Assembly: GCA_025354645.1 (NCBI GenBank)
Contig: JANXML010000133.1
Location: 1 to 37,587, forward strand
Direction: 5' to 3'
DNA: 37,587 nucleotides
From: Arcicella sp.
GTDB taxonomy: Bacteria; Bacteroidota; Bacteroidia; Cytophagales; Spirosomataceae
A program made the translations under genes and the position numbers. This document shows, in pieces, positions 16,241-25,786 of this stretch. The first letter of the stretch is position 1; each line of letters opens with the position of its first letter. A model generated the notes under the pieces. That model was not told the DNA's origin. It searched no databases and saw nothing but the letters and a program-made list of their open reading frames with translations.

Positions 16241-16380
16241 TGACGCTGATGCCTTCGGCAACGCAAATTATCGCAAATTTTTAAAATCCTAAAACAAAAA
16301 TTTTGGGGATTAAAATTATGAAAACACTTCAAAAAAAATCTTCTTAAATCTGCGTTGCGAAGCATCTGTGTTATCTGCGT
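16234..16380. repeat. Imperfect inverted repeat with 9-nt units, WYL-AHSA1 gap
   Basis: Left arm 16234-16268 (ACGCTGATG twice in tandem, then CTTCGG and CAACGCAAAT) pairs with right arm 16348-16380 (ATCTGCGTTGCGAAGCATC...). Units such as ACGCTGATG, and ACGCAGATA on the other strand, repeat at 9 nt rather than 7. The arm begins inside the last codons of the WYL gene. It fills most of the gap 16241-16468, in which no gene is visible. Confidence 0.75.
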
Positions 16381-16468
16381 TCCAATTTTTTTTAACCGAC
16401 TGCCATAGGGTTGTCAGTTGGGGGTTGTTCTTTTGTGGAAAATTTAATTGTAACCTTAAAATAAAATC

Positions 16469-16894
16469 ATGGAAAACAGCCCAATTTTAACTGTCATCAC
16501 AACCGTAAATGCCCCAATATCAACCGTTTGGGATGCTTTCACTAATCCCGCAATCGTTAAAGAATGGTTCTTCGGAACAGAGCAAAAAACTACTTGGGAA
16601 GTTGGAACGCCCATAATATGGAGTGGCGAATGGGAAGGACAACCTTACGAAGATAAAGGGATTGTGTTGGCGTATGAACACGAAAAATACCTAAAATGTA
16701 ATTATTGGAGTAGTTTCTCTGGGACGGAAGACATACCAGAAAATTACGCTAATATTACTTATCAAGTAATTGATAATGAGGGGAATACAAAAGTAACAAT
16801 TACCCAAGATGGTTTTAAAAATGAAGAAGCAAAAGTGCATTCAGAAGCAAATTGGAAGGCTATGATGGATGAAATGAAGAAGATGATTGAATAA
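16469..16894 (+). CDS. SRPBCC/AHSA1 domain protein
   Basis: Small START-like (Bet v 1) ligand-binding protein of the AHSA1/YndB group. The 141 residues cover the whole domain: TVITTVNAPISTVWDAFTNP at the start is the signature strand-helix, then IVKEWFFGTEQKTTWEVG, the GIVLAYEHEKYLKCNYW strand pair, and the closing long helix HSEANWKAMMDEMKKMIE. Function of such proteins is unknown in most cases; ligand is not predictable from sequence. Placed 228 bases after the WYL regulator, a frequent neighbour. Confidence 0.9.
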   Translation: MENSPILTVITTVNAPISTVWDAFTNPAIVKEWFFGTEQKTTWEVGTPIIWSGEWEGQPYEDKGIVLAYEHEKYLKCNYWSSFSGTEDIPENYANITYQVIDNEGNTKVTITQDGFKNEEAKVHSEANWKAMMDEMKKMIE

Positions 16895-16899
16895 CGTAT

Positions 16900-16927
16900 A
16901 TACACATACAGGTAAGTACAGGTGTAT
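16900..16927. promoter_or_regulatory. Possible operator before the symporter gene
   Basis: ATACAC (16900-16905) and GTGTAT (16922-16927) form a 6-bp inverted repeat around a direct repeat TACAGGTA/TACAGGTG. It lies about 75 bases upstream of the symporter start. Short arms, so this may be chance. Confidence 0.3.
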
Positions 16928-16998
16928 CATTTCTCAAAGATTGAGTAAATTTGGAATATCATATTTTTTCGTATCATAACCATATTTAATCAATTCTA

Positions 16999-18069
16999 AT
17001 GGGAGCAATTTTTGGCGTTCTTTTTCACTTTATCGGTGGTTTTGCCTCGGGTAGTTTTTATATTCCTTACAAAAAAGTGAGCGGTTGGTCGTGGGAGAGT
17101 TACTGGATTACGGGCGGAGTTTTCTCATGGTTAATCGTGCCTCCAATTGCTGCCTATTTGACCATTCCAGACTTCGCTTCCATCATTTCAAGTACTTCTG
17201 GAACTGTTTTGTTTTGGACTTATTTGATGGGTTTATTATGGGGAATCGGTGGGCTAACTTACGGTTTGGGCGTTCGATATTTGGGCGTTTCTTTGGGTAG
17301 TTCCATTATTTTGGGACTTTGCTCGGTTTTTGGCTCAATCATTCCTTCAATTTACTATAATTACAATCCAACGGTTGGTAAAGATACCATCCACGATTTA
17401 ATGACTAATCATTGGGGACAAATGGTATTGTTGGGCTTAGCAATTTGCGTTCTTGGTATTGTGATTTGTGGGAAAGCGGGTGGCATGAAAGATAAAGATT
17501 TGAACGGACAAACCGCTGACAATATCGAATTTGACATCTCGAAAGGCTTAGTTTTTGCGATTATTTCGGGCGTTTTGAGTGCTTGTTTTAGCTTCGGAAT
17601 TGAGGCGGGTTCAAGCATGGCGATGACGGCAAATACCGCTTGGATGGCTCAAAACGTAGGGCAGGGGGAGTTTTTGTTTAGGAATAATGTAATTTATGTA
17701 GTAATTCTTTGGGGTGGACTCACAACTAATTTGATTTGGTGTATGTATTTGAATTTCAAGCATAAATCCTTCGGTGATTATTCAAATGACCGCACGCCAT
17801 TGTTGAAAAATTACATCTTCTCTGCCCTTGCAGGAACGACGTGGTTTCTGCAATTCTTCTTCTACGGCATGGGCGAAAGTCGTTTGGGTAATGGTGCCAG
17901 TTCATGGATTCTGCACATGGCGTTTATCATTTTAGTTGCCAACTCGTGGGGCTTGGTTTTGAACGAATGGAAAGGCGTTTCAAAGAAAACATTGACAACA
18001 ATTATTGCTGGAATTTTAACAATTATTTTATCTGTTTTAGTGGTTGGATACGGTAATTCATTGAAATAG
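16999..18069 (+). CDS. rhaT: L-rhamnose/proton symporter RhaT family
   Basis: Inner-membrane sugar/proton symporter. The 356-residue length and about ten hydrophobic helices match RhaT (344 residues in E. coli). Recognisable segments are the N-terminal HFIGGFASGSFYIPYKKVSG (E. coli-like start of TM1 and loop), GLLWGIGGLTYGLGVRYLGV with SLGSSIILGLC, GIVICGKAGGMKDKD, GVLSACFSFGIEAG and GTTWFLQFFFYGMGESRLG. The conserved loop motifs suggest a working transporter, but the sugar may not be rhamnose: no rhamnose isomerase, kinase or aldolase is nearby. No clear terminator follows. Confidence 0.92.
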   Translation: MGAIFGVLFHFIGGFASGSFYIPYKKVSGWSWESYWITGGVFSWLIVPPIAAYLTIPDFASIISSTSGTVLFWTYLMGLLWGIGGLTYGLGVRYLGVSLGSSIILGLCSVFGSIIPSIYYNYNPTVGKDTIHDLMTNHWGQMVLLGLAICVLGIVICGKAGGMKDKDLNGQTADNIEFDISKGLVFAIISGVLSACFSFGIEAGSSMAMTANTAWMAQNVGQGEFLFRNNVIYVVILWGGLTTNLIWCMYLNFKHKSFGDYSNDRTPLLKNYIFSALAGTTWFLQFFFYGMGESRLGNGASSWILHMAFIILVANSWGLVLNEWKGVSKKTLTTIIAGILTIILSVLVVGYGNSLK

Positions 18070-18100
18070 TAGATGTTTTATGGAACACATATTAAACGGA

Positions 18101-18265
18101 TTAGACCGAAGTGGCTTTTATCAATACTTCTTTCACTTTCGGGTGATTAATTTCTGATAATTTCCTGCTTAAAATCAAAATTTCGTTTACGTCTTCGCTT
18201 TACACACATTCATGAAGTATGCCTTCACTGACCATCCCTATGACCCCTGTTATGATTATTTTCAT
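18101..18265 (-). pseudogene. Remnant of a NAD(P)-binding Rossmann protein (atypical SDR)
   Basis: The minus strand from ATG 18265 reads MKIIITGVIGMVSEGILHEC-V, a stop (TAA), then SEDVNEILILSRKLSEINHP and KVKEVLIKATSV, another stop at 18101. This matches the N-terminus of the atypical SDR group that starts TGVTGMVGEGVLHECL and continues VEKVLVINR...HPKLKEII. An internal stop at codon 22 and loss of everything beyond about residue 54 show it is dead. The glycine motif GVIGMVSEG has also lost one conserved Gly. It sits in the 257-base gap between the convergent symporter and RmlD-like genes. Confidence 0.8.
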
Positions 18266-18326
18266 ATTTTTCTGTGTTAAAATAGGCTATAAATCTATCA
18301 ATAATCATGACGTATTCATAGACTAA

Positions 18327-19238
18327 TTATTTGATTTTCAGTTGATTAGATAAAATTTTAATTCCCTCTTCAAAACTAACAGGATTATAACCCAAAACCG
18401 AAACAGCTTTATCTAAAATAAACCCAGTTCTTGCAGGACGTTTGGCGGGTTGGGTGAAATTCTTAGTATCAACTTGGGAGATTAATGACTTATCTAATCC
18501 AAAAAAATCAGCCGTTTTGATTGCCATTTGGTAGGGAGTTAAAAAATCTTTGCCTGAGATGTGGAAAATACCCTTGGCTTTTTTAGTTACGACTAAATAA
18601 CAACCCATTGCTAAGTCTTCGGCAAGTGTTGGGGTTCTGAATTGGTCAGTTACAACTTTGATGGCTTTTCGTTGGTCTAAGGAGTTTTTTACCCAAAGAA
18701 TGATATTTGAGCGGCTCATGTCGTTCGTTATTCCATAAACTAAAACTGTCCTGATGATGCTCCAAGGGCATTTTGAACGTTTTACAATTTCTTCGGCAGC
18801 ATATTTACTCCAACCATAAAAACTAATAGGACTTGGCAAATCTTCTTCCGAATATGGTCCAGATTGTCCATCAAAAACAAAATCTGTGGAAAGATGGCAA
18901 AGGAAAATTTGGTGTTTTTCGCAGGCTTCCACTAAATATTCAACGGCTTTCACGTTCATCGTCCAAGACAAATCCTTCCTGATTTCGCATTCGTCTACGT
19001 TGGTCATGGCGGCGGTGTGAATGATGGCATCGGGACGGACGTTTTCAATCACTTCCGCCACTTGTTCAGCATCCGTAATATCCATTTCTTGGTATTGATA
19101 ACCGTCCGTAAAATTCATACGATTTGCTCCACGGGAAGTAGCAATTAGCTGAATATCAGCTTGTTGAACGAGAAGTGAAATTAGTTTTTGCCCTAACAGA
19201 CCGTTAGAACCCGTGATGAGGACTTTGGTTTTTTGCAT
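18327..19238 (-). CDS. RmlD-like NAD(P)-dependent sugar reductase (extended SDR)
   Basis: Extended short-chain dehydrogenase resembling dTDP-4-dehydrorhamnose reductase. The 303 residues begin MQKTKVLITGSNGLLGQKLI with the Rossmann motif GSNGLLG. AAMTNVDECE is the RmlD-type segment, HLSTDFVFDG carries the active-site Thr, and SFYGWSKYAAEEIV has Tyr and Lys of YxxxK. The substrate half follows (RTVLVYG, VVTDQFRTPTLAEDLA, GIFHISGKDFLTPYQMA). The frame opens at 19265, but that adds residues encoded inside the inverted repeat 19251-19340; the ATG at 19238 gives the family start. rmlA, rmlB and rmlC are not adjacent, so the true substrate is open. Confidence 0.88.
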   Translation of the reverse strand: MQKTKVLITGSNGLLGQKLISLLVQQADIQLIATSRGANRMNFTDGYQYQEMDITDAEQVAEVIENVRPDAIIHTAAMTNVDECEIRKDLSWTMNVKAVEYLVEACEKHQIFLCHLSTDFVFDGQSGPYSEEDLPSPISFYGWSKYAAEEIVKRSKCPWSIIRTVLVYGITNDMSRSNIILWVKNSLDQRKAIKVVTDQFRTPTLAEDLAMGCYLVVTKKAKGIFHISGKDFLTPYQMAIKTADFFGLDKSLISQVDTKNFTQPAKRPARTGFILDKAVSVLGYNPVSFEEGIKILSNQLKIK

Positions 19239-19250
19239 GATTATATGGGA

Positions 19251-19340
19251 CACGGAGTTACACAAAATTTAGCACAGAGTTGCGTTAAGATTTTTATGCC
19301 ACTTTGTGTAACTCAGTGCTAAACTCTGCGATTCTCTGTG
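19251..19340. repeat. Inverted repeat with gapless 39-nt arms
   Basis: 19251-19289 and 19302-19340 align as reverse complements over 39 positions with no gaps and about 27 matches, the best block being TTTAGCAC-GAGTT. CA/GAG words recur at roughly 9 nt. It occupies nearly the whole gap between the cyclophilin stop and the RmlD-like start, both genes on the minus strand. Confidence 0.7.
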
Positions 19341-19350
19341 ATACAAAAAC

Positions 19351-20043
19351 TTAAAACTCCCAACCATACAACTTCGTTATCTTCTTCTTACGCATTTTTT
19401 TGCAAGTAATTTTCATGGTAATATCTTTCAGTGGACGATTATTACCATCTCTTTTTTGGGTTGCCACAGAATCTATAACCCACAGATTATCAATCACTTG
19501 ACCAAAAACAGTATAATTTCCATCCAAATGTGGCGTGCCTCCAATGGTTTTATAAATTTGCTTTTGAGTATCCGTGAAAACTCGTTGTGGAGAACGTGCC
19601 ATCTGCTGTTGAAGCGTCAAATCGTTCCAAACTTGTCCATGAACCACATAGAATTGACAACCCGATGAAGCCTTCGTTGGATTGTTATCCCTTGCGGCTG
19701 CCAAAGCTCCTTTTTTATGGAAAAGTTCGGGGGTAATTTCAGCGGGAACCTTGTAACCAACATCGCCATTTCCTAACATCATTCCTTGTGTGGCAGTGCG
19801 AGACTGAGGGTCTCCACCTTGAATCATGAATAAATTGATGATACGATGAAAAAGTAATCCATCATAAAATTTATCATCCACTAATTTCAAAAAATTGGCT
19901 TTGTGTTGGGGCGTTTGATCGTATAAAATTGCGTGCATTTCGCCCCACGAAGTTGTGATGGTTATGAGATAATCTTTTTTCGATTGGGCGGTAAGTGCTT
20001 GATTTATAAGGAGTAATGAAAGGATTAGTACTATTTTTTTCAT
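19351..20043 (-). CDS. Cyclophilin-type peptidyl-prolyl isomerase, exported
   Basis: Predicted periplasmic prolyl cis-trans isomerase. MKKIVLILSLLLINQALTAQ is a signal peptide with likely cleavage after TAQ or nearby. The cyclophilin domain covers about residues 23-220: ITTSWGEMHAILYDQTPQH, FYDGLLFHRIINLFMIQGGD (catalytic Arg in FHR and the FMIQGGDP consensus), GALAAARDNNPTKASSGCQF (equivalent of the MAR and GSQFFI motifs) and NYTVFGQVID (YTVFG). A loop of about 35 residues with LTLQQQMARSPQRVFTDTQ is inserted before TPHLDGNYTVFG, as in some Bacteroidota members. Upstream in-frame starts at 20079 and 20049 exist; 20043 gives the cleanest signal peptide. Confidence 0.93.
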   Translation of the reverse strand: MKKIVLILSLLLINQALTAQSKKDYLITITTSWGEMHAILYDQTPQHKANFLKLVDDKFYDGLLFHRIINLFMIQGGDPQSRTATQGMMLGNGDVGYKVPAEITPELFHKKGALAAARDNNPTKASSGCQFYVVHGQVWNDLTLQQQMARSPQRVFTDTQKQIYKTIGGTPHLDGNYTVFGQVIDNLWVIDSVATQKRDGNNRPLKDITMKITCKKMRKKKITKLYGWEF

Positions 20044-20073
20044 GGGCATTTTATTTGTTGATGTGTAAACGAT

Positions 20074-20195
20074 TGTCATTGCGAGTGCAATGAAGCAATC
20101 TCCATGATTGATGAGAGCAACTCAATACTTAACAAATTGAGTTCATATTTTCTCGCATCATTCCAACAGATTGCTTCGTTACACTCGCAATGACA
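20074..20195. repeat. GTCATTGCGAG-type dispersed element
   Basis: 28-nt ends, 20074-20101 (TGTCATTGCGAGTG...) and 20168-20195, are reverse complements with two mismatches. An inner hairpin AACTCAAT/ATTGAGTT sits between them. The words TGTCATTGCGAG and GAAGCAATCT are familiar from repeats found in many bacterial genomes, including Bacteroidota. It looks like a palindromic MITE or REP-type unit of about 122 bp, filling the gap between the acylase stop and the cyclophilin start. Confidence 0.85.
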
Positions 20196-20210
20196 GCTAT
20201 TTATAATTTT

Positions 20211-22685
20211 TCATCTTGACACCTTGACCAGTTTAATCGTCTTCTTAATCCGATCAGATTTCTCTTCTTTTGATTTCAAAAACAACAGTTCATTCAACTC
20301 TCCTTTACGCCAGGTTTCAATCATATCGTCATAGTGTGGACTGCCTGGATTACCCGATTGTCCACCTGGATATACTCCGAAACCTTTTGTGGTGTTGTCT
20401 TTTCCTAATTGCACCACCATTCTCCAAGATGGTCCCGTGCGTTCGGTTGTGGCGTTCACTACGCTTCCTCCGCCACCAATTTTTAGGTCATTTTTGCTCC
20501 ATGCTTTCAATGGACTCAATCCGCCTTGATCCAATAAGTGGCGTACATCAGTCGATTTATATTCCGACCAAGCCCACGTTGGACTCATTGGCGATTTTCT
20601 CCAAATCGTTATCGAATCCATGGCAGCTGAAAGCGTTCGGCTTGCTAATTCTTCCACGGTTTCAACTTTGTCTTTTGTCGAAACATCGTCAAACCATTTT
20701 GATTTTGGGTCTTTTTGCATCAATCTCAACGTGCGGTCGGCGGTTGGATATTTCATCGGAATATTTTCATCGTAACCTAATTCATCTTTCCAAATCGCTT
20801 CATAGAACAAATCAGACCACGTTTTAAAAATAGTTGGAGCAATTTCATCGGGGTCGTTATTAAATTTCCAAGCCGATAAAACTTTCATGGCGGGCAATTG
20901 CATTGCCGATGGTGTTTTGATGTAAGATAACATCGTCGGTAAGAAATCGTAGGCTTTCAAATTAAAATTATCATTCTGTAACATTCTCAACGAATCTACG
21001 GTTGCAGTTCCTTTTGGCATTTTTTCTAAGCGTTCGTTAATTCTACGTCCACGTTCGGATGGAGCAAATTCCCAGTTGATATAATAAGGATAATTGGGAT
21101 CTGTCGAAGATTGATTTGCCGAACTCACAAATCCACGAGCGGGATTTTTTACGTGCGGGTTGTGGGCGTGAGGAATAAAAGTGTTCCAATCGGCGGCTTT
21201 ATCTGTTCCATCCAAGATGTATTTTCCTTGCTGAAGTGCCTTTAAAGGGAATTTCCCGTTCACCCAAATAGCAATATCGTTTTGATTACTGGCAAAAACA
21301 AAGTTCTGGGCAGGAGCTGAATAATGCGTTAAAGCCTTGGTATAATCTTCATAATTTTTCGCACGATTCAGTTCATAAAAAGTAGTTAATTCCTGTGATT
21401 TATCGTGGGCAATCCAACGCAACGCATGACCCGTTGGAATGTTTTTACGTAATGGTTTTTCATTATCCATGTACACAACAGGTCCATGGTGCGTATATAA
21501 AACCGTATCAATCACATCCACACCATTTTTTACTTTATATTTTTCAATACGAGTGGTAATTTTTTTCCATTGTCCATCGTGGAAATATTCTTTCTTGGTT
21601 GAATCTTTGAATTTCACTTCGTACCAATCCACCACGTCTGCACCCACGTTTGTTACGCCCCAAGCGATGTCCTTATTGAAACCAATAATCACGTTTGGCG
21701 TTCCTGGCATCGTTGAACCATAGACATTCAAGTCTGGACTTGTTAATTGTACTTGATACCAGATTGAAGGCAAACTCAACGTTAAATGTGGATCGTTAGC
21801 TAAGATGGGTAAACCCGTCGCCGACTTTCCGCCCGAAACTGCCCAGTTGTTTGAACCGATGGCTTTATCCCGTTCTGTGGCAGCTTTTGAACTACCTACA
21901 CCCATAAAATCTACGGGTGATTTAGGCAAAGCCAAAGGCGTGAAATCACGGGGTGAACCTACTGGAATAATTGGACTTTCAACAAACGGATAATTAGGGA
22001 AAAGGTCTTCTGCGGTTTGTTTTCCGTATTTTCTGAGGACATTGGTCATTCGTAAATCATCCGTTCCAGAAGCCAAAACGAAGGACATATTTTTCAAAAA
22101 TAAAGCACTTTTAATGGGCGACCAAGGTTCAGGAGCATAGCCCAATAATTTGTATTCTACGGGATATTCACGGGGTTTTAATTGTGAAATATAAGCATTC
22201 ACGCCGTCTGAATATGCTTCCAAAGAAATTTTACTGGCAGGATCTTCCATCATGCCTTTCAGTGAATTTTCGGCTCCAAAAACTGATCCCATTCTGCGTT
22301 GAAAACGGTCTTGTTCGATAGCCTTTGTTCCCACGACTTCCGTCAAACGACCCGCCGCAAAGTGCGTTTGAAATTCCATTTGCCAGAGACGGTCTTTTGC
22401 GGTAACGTAACCCTGAGCCAAGTATAAATCGTGATTGTTTTTGGCAAAAATATGTGGAATACCTAATTCATCGTATTCAATGGTAACTTCATCCTGTAAG
22501 CCAGGAATTGCTAAGGAACTTTCAGATATTTCAGCTCCCAATGCTGGCTTTTCGCCATTGACCCAAAAGCCAGTAAAAGGGTTCAGAAACGCTCCAAATG
22601 CGGGGGCAGGTCCCCAAGAACGATTGAGTGCGTAACACAAAAAAATGGTAACGGCAAGCGCAAGAAAGGCTTTTACAAATTTCAT
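20211..22685 (-). CDS. Penicillin acylase family Ntn hydrolase
   Basis: Secreted or membrane-anchored amidase of the penicillin G acylase/AHL acylase (peptidase S45) family, made as a precursor that cuts itself into alpha and beta chains. The 824 residues start with a signal or membrane segment (FVKAFLALAVTIFLCYAL). The alpha part contains VTIEYDELGIPHIFAKNNHD and QGYVTAKDRLWQMEFQTHFA, both family signatures. The processing site is GSNNWAVSGGKSATGLPILA: Ser278 would be the new N-terminal nucleophile of the beta chain. PHLTLSLPSIWYQVQL and IAWGVTNVGADVVDWYEVKF follow, and RWIAHDKSQELTTFYELNRA. The substrate cannot be told: options are acyl-homoserine lactones, peptides or beta-lactams. Confidence 0.95.
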   Translation of the reverse strand: MKFVKAFLALAVTIFLCYALNRSWGPAPAFGAFLNPFTGFWVNGEKPALGAEISESSLAIPGLQDEVTIEYDELGIPHIFAKNNHDLYLAQGYVTAKDRLWQMEFQTHFAAGRLTEVVGTKAIEQDRFQRRMGSVFGAENSLKGMMEDPASKISLEAYSDGVNAYISQLKPREYPVEYKLLGYAPEPWSPIKSALFLKNMSFVLASGTDDLRMTNVLRKYGKQTAEDLFPNYPFVESPIIPVGSPRDFTPLALPKSPVDFMGVGSSKAATERDKAIGSNNWAVSGGKSATGLPILANDPHLTLSLPSIWYQVQLTSPDLNVYGSTMPGTPNVIIGFNKDIAWGVTNVGADVVDWYEVKFKDSTKKEYFHDGQWKKITTRIEKYKVKNGVDVIDTVLYTHHGPVVYMDNEKPLRKNIPTGHALRWIAHDKSQELTTFYELNRAKNYEDYTKALTHYSAPAQNFVFASNQNDIAIWVNGKFPLKALQQGKYILDGTDKAADWNTFIPHAHNPHVKNPARGFVSSANQSSTDPNYPYYINWEFAPSERGRRINERLEKMPKGTATVDSLRMLQNDNFNLKAYDFLPTMLSYIKTPSAMQLPAMKVLSAWKFNNDPDEIAPTIFKTWSDLFYEAIWKDELGYDENIPMKYPTADRTLRLMQKDPKSKWFDDVSTKDKVETVEELASRTLSAAMDSITIWRKSPMSPTWAWSEYKSTDVRHLLDQGGLSPLKAWSKNDLKIGGGGSVVNATTERTGPSWRMVVQLGKDNTTKGFGVYPGGQSGNPGSPHYDDMIETWRKGELNELLFLKSKEEKSDRIKKTIKLVKVSR

Positions 22686-22833
22686 GGTTTGTGGATTTGT
22701 TAAGAAATGATGGTATGAAATTAAGAAATATTTTTATTAATTTGAGACTACCCTTCTTATTAGTTTGTTTTTACGTCTTTTCATACACTTTTGCATCTTT
22801 CAGAAAATAGATTTTAAATGAATTCAGTACTCA

Positions 22834-22841
22834 CAAATATA
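22834..22841 (-). promoter_or_regulatory. Possible -7 box upstream of the acylase
   Basis: The minus strand reads TATATTTG here, matching TAnnTTTG, but no good -33 TTTG is seen 17-23 bases further upstream. The leader would be about 140 bases. Weak. Confidence 0.25.
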
Positions 22842-22851
22842 ATTACTATTA

Positions 22852-22897
22852 CCGTTGTCTGTGTCTATTGTGTCGTCTGTGAGGACACAGACAACGG
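22852..22897. repeat. Perfect 14-bp inverted repeat
   Basis: CCGTTGTCTGTGTC (22852-22865) and GACACAGACAACGG (22884-22897), with 18 bases between that contain further TGTCG/TCTGTG words. It is another member of the intergenic repeat set and lies beside the gyrB terminator. Confidence 0.8.
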
Positions 22898-22905
22898 CGT
22901 ATAGA

Positions 22906-22938
22906 AAAAGGGCTAAATCCATTAGATTTAGCCCTTTT
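22906..22938 (-). terminator. gyrB terminator
   Basis: Perfect 14-bp stem AAAAGGGCTAAATC/GATTTAGCCCTTTT (22906-22919 and 22925-22938) with a five-base loop. On the minus strand it lies 24 bases after the gyrB stop and ends in a U-tract. Confidence 0.92.
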
Positions 22939-22962
22939 CATGTTCAAATGTCTATTCTATAA

Positions 22963-24957
<1,995 letters not shown>

Positions 24958-24996
24958 TTAGTCTTTATCCTGATTAGTATTTTTTGTTTTTGGGGT

Positions 24997-25263
24997 TTAT
25001 TTATCGTCGTAATGCCCTTTGCATCGAATTATAATAATTTCTTCATCCGTTACCTGATAGAGTAAACGATGTTTATCATTTATTCTTCTTGACCAATAAC
25101 CTTGATAATCGTATTTAAGGGCTTCTGGTTTACCAATTCCATCAAAGGGATGTTTTTGAATATCAGCAATAAGACTGAATATTTTTTTGATAAGTTTATC
25201 CTCTGAAATAAATAAGTCTTGTAGATTTTCTTGTGCTTGGCTATTAAAAGTCAATTTTCTCAT
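24997..25263 (-). CDS. yoeB: Txe/YoeB family toxin, mRNA interferase
   Basis: Ribosome-dependent endoribonuclease of a type II toxin-antitoxin pair. The 88 residues align with YoeB (84 residues in E. coli): DIQKHPFDGIGKPEALKYDY, GYWSRRINDKHRLLYQVTDE, and the C-terminus IIRCKGHYDDK. The residues equivalent to the catalytic set are all present: Glu47, Arg66, His84 and Tyr85, so the toxin should be active. Its ATG overlaps the antitoxin stop in ATGA (25260-25263), implying translational coupling. It lies directly upstream of gyrB, at the border between core genes and the glycan island. Confidence 0.95.
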   Translation of the reverse strand: MRKLTFNSQAQENLQDLFISEDKLIKKIFSLIADIQKHPFDGIGKPEALKYDYQGYWSRRINDKHRLLYQVTDEEIIIIRCKGHYDDK

Positions 25264-25544
25264 TTTCCTATTTTTTCAAGTGTTTCAGCTACAAACTTAT
25301 CCCATTCTTCGGGCGTATAAGTAATTAGATTTTTACGGTCTTTCACATCCTGTATTGATTGTAAAATCTGTTTGTGAGTGGTTTCATTACTCATTAAATA
25401 TTCCGTATCATCTGCATATTTTTTCTTGGCTTTTTTGGGCAATCTAATCATTGCCTTGAATTCTTCCCGAACTGTTGATGGCATTTTTTCAAACACTTCA
25501 TATAAACCCTGAGCCGTTGGATGAACTAACAATGTATCTTCCAT
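25260..25544 (-). CDS. Antitoxin partner of YoeB, unusual type
   Basis: By position this is the antitoxin, first in the operon and overlapping the toxin by four bases. The 94 residues do not look like YefM/Phd, which begins with an M-x-x-I/V-S-x-S-E-A-R-xxL pattern. Here the N-terminus is MEDTLLVHPTAQGLYEVFEK, followed by MPSTVREEFKAMIRLPKKAK, a basic helix, and a helical C-terminus SIQDVKDRKNLITYTPEEW plus KFVAETLEKIGK. The acidic, helical tail is the likely toxin-binding part. I do not recognise the DNA-binding fold. Function is assigned from context only. Confidence 0.75.
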   Translation of the reverse strand: MEDTLLVHPTAQGLYEVFEKMPSTVREEFKAMIRLPKKAKKKYADDTEYLMSNETTHKQILQSIQDVKDRKNLITYTPEEWDKFVAETLEKIGK

Positions 25545-25562
25545 AATTCGTTAATTTTTGAT

Positions 25563-25596
25563 TAAATGTAAAAATACGAAAATTCCCTTGAATCAA
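25563..25596 (-). promoter_or_regulatory. Possible promoter of the toxin-antitoxin operon
   Basis: On the minus strand TTG (25594-25596) is followed after 23 bases by TACATTTA (25563-25570), close to TAnnTTTG. Transcription would start about 10 bases before the antitoxin ATG at 25544. Confidence 0.4.
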
Positions 25597-25623
25597 CTAA
25601 CGTTTGGGGTTTTTTGAGGGAAT

Positions 25624-25656
25624 TTTGAGCGAAAAAAAGGGTATTTTTTACATTTG
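25624..25656 (+). promoter_or_regulatory. Bacteroidota-type promoter of the glycan genes
   Basis: TTTG at 25624-25627, 21 bases, then TACATTTG at 25649-25656: both boxes match the consensus exactly. A second TAACTTTG lies at 25751-25758, nearer the gene, but without a -33 partner. The first gene starts at 25787, so the leader would be about 125 bases from this site. Confidence 0.5.
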
Positions 25657-25786
25657 TACTTCTAAAAATTTAGACTTTGATTTTAGGTATTTTTTTTATG
25701 ATTTTTTGCGACCAACTCAATGGAAAAATCAATAACTCAATCAAACACCTTAACTTTGTTGTAGCGTAAAATCTAAATAAAAAAGT

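Noticed and set aside
16999-19238. A rhamnose pathway formed by RhaT and the RmlD-like reductase
   Set aside because: They are convergent, and no rhamnose catabolic or dTDP-rhamnose synthesis genes are nearby; the first imports a sugar and the second belongs to nucleotide-sugar synthesis.
19239-19265. Nine-residue N-terminal extension of the RmlD-like protein
   Set aside because: Encoded within an intergenic inverted repeat; the family begins at the later ATG.
20074-20195. Small RNA gene
   Set aside because: The paired ends belong to a familiar dispersed repeat type, and no promoter or terminator of its own is visible.
20270-20827. 185-codon open frame on the plus strand inside the acylase gene
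   Set aside because: Antisense to a well-supported gene with clear motifs; the translation is rich in Leu, Ser and His with no recognisable domain.
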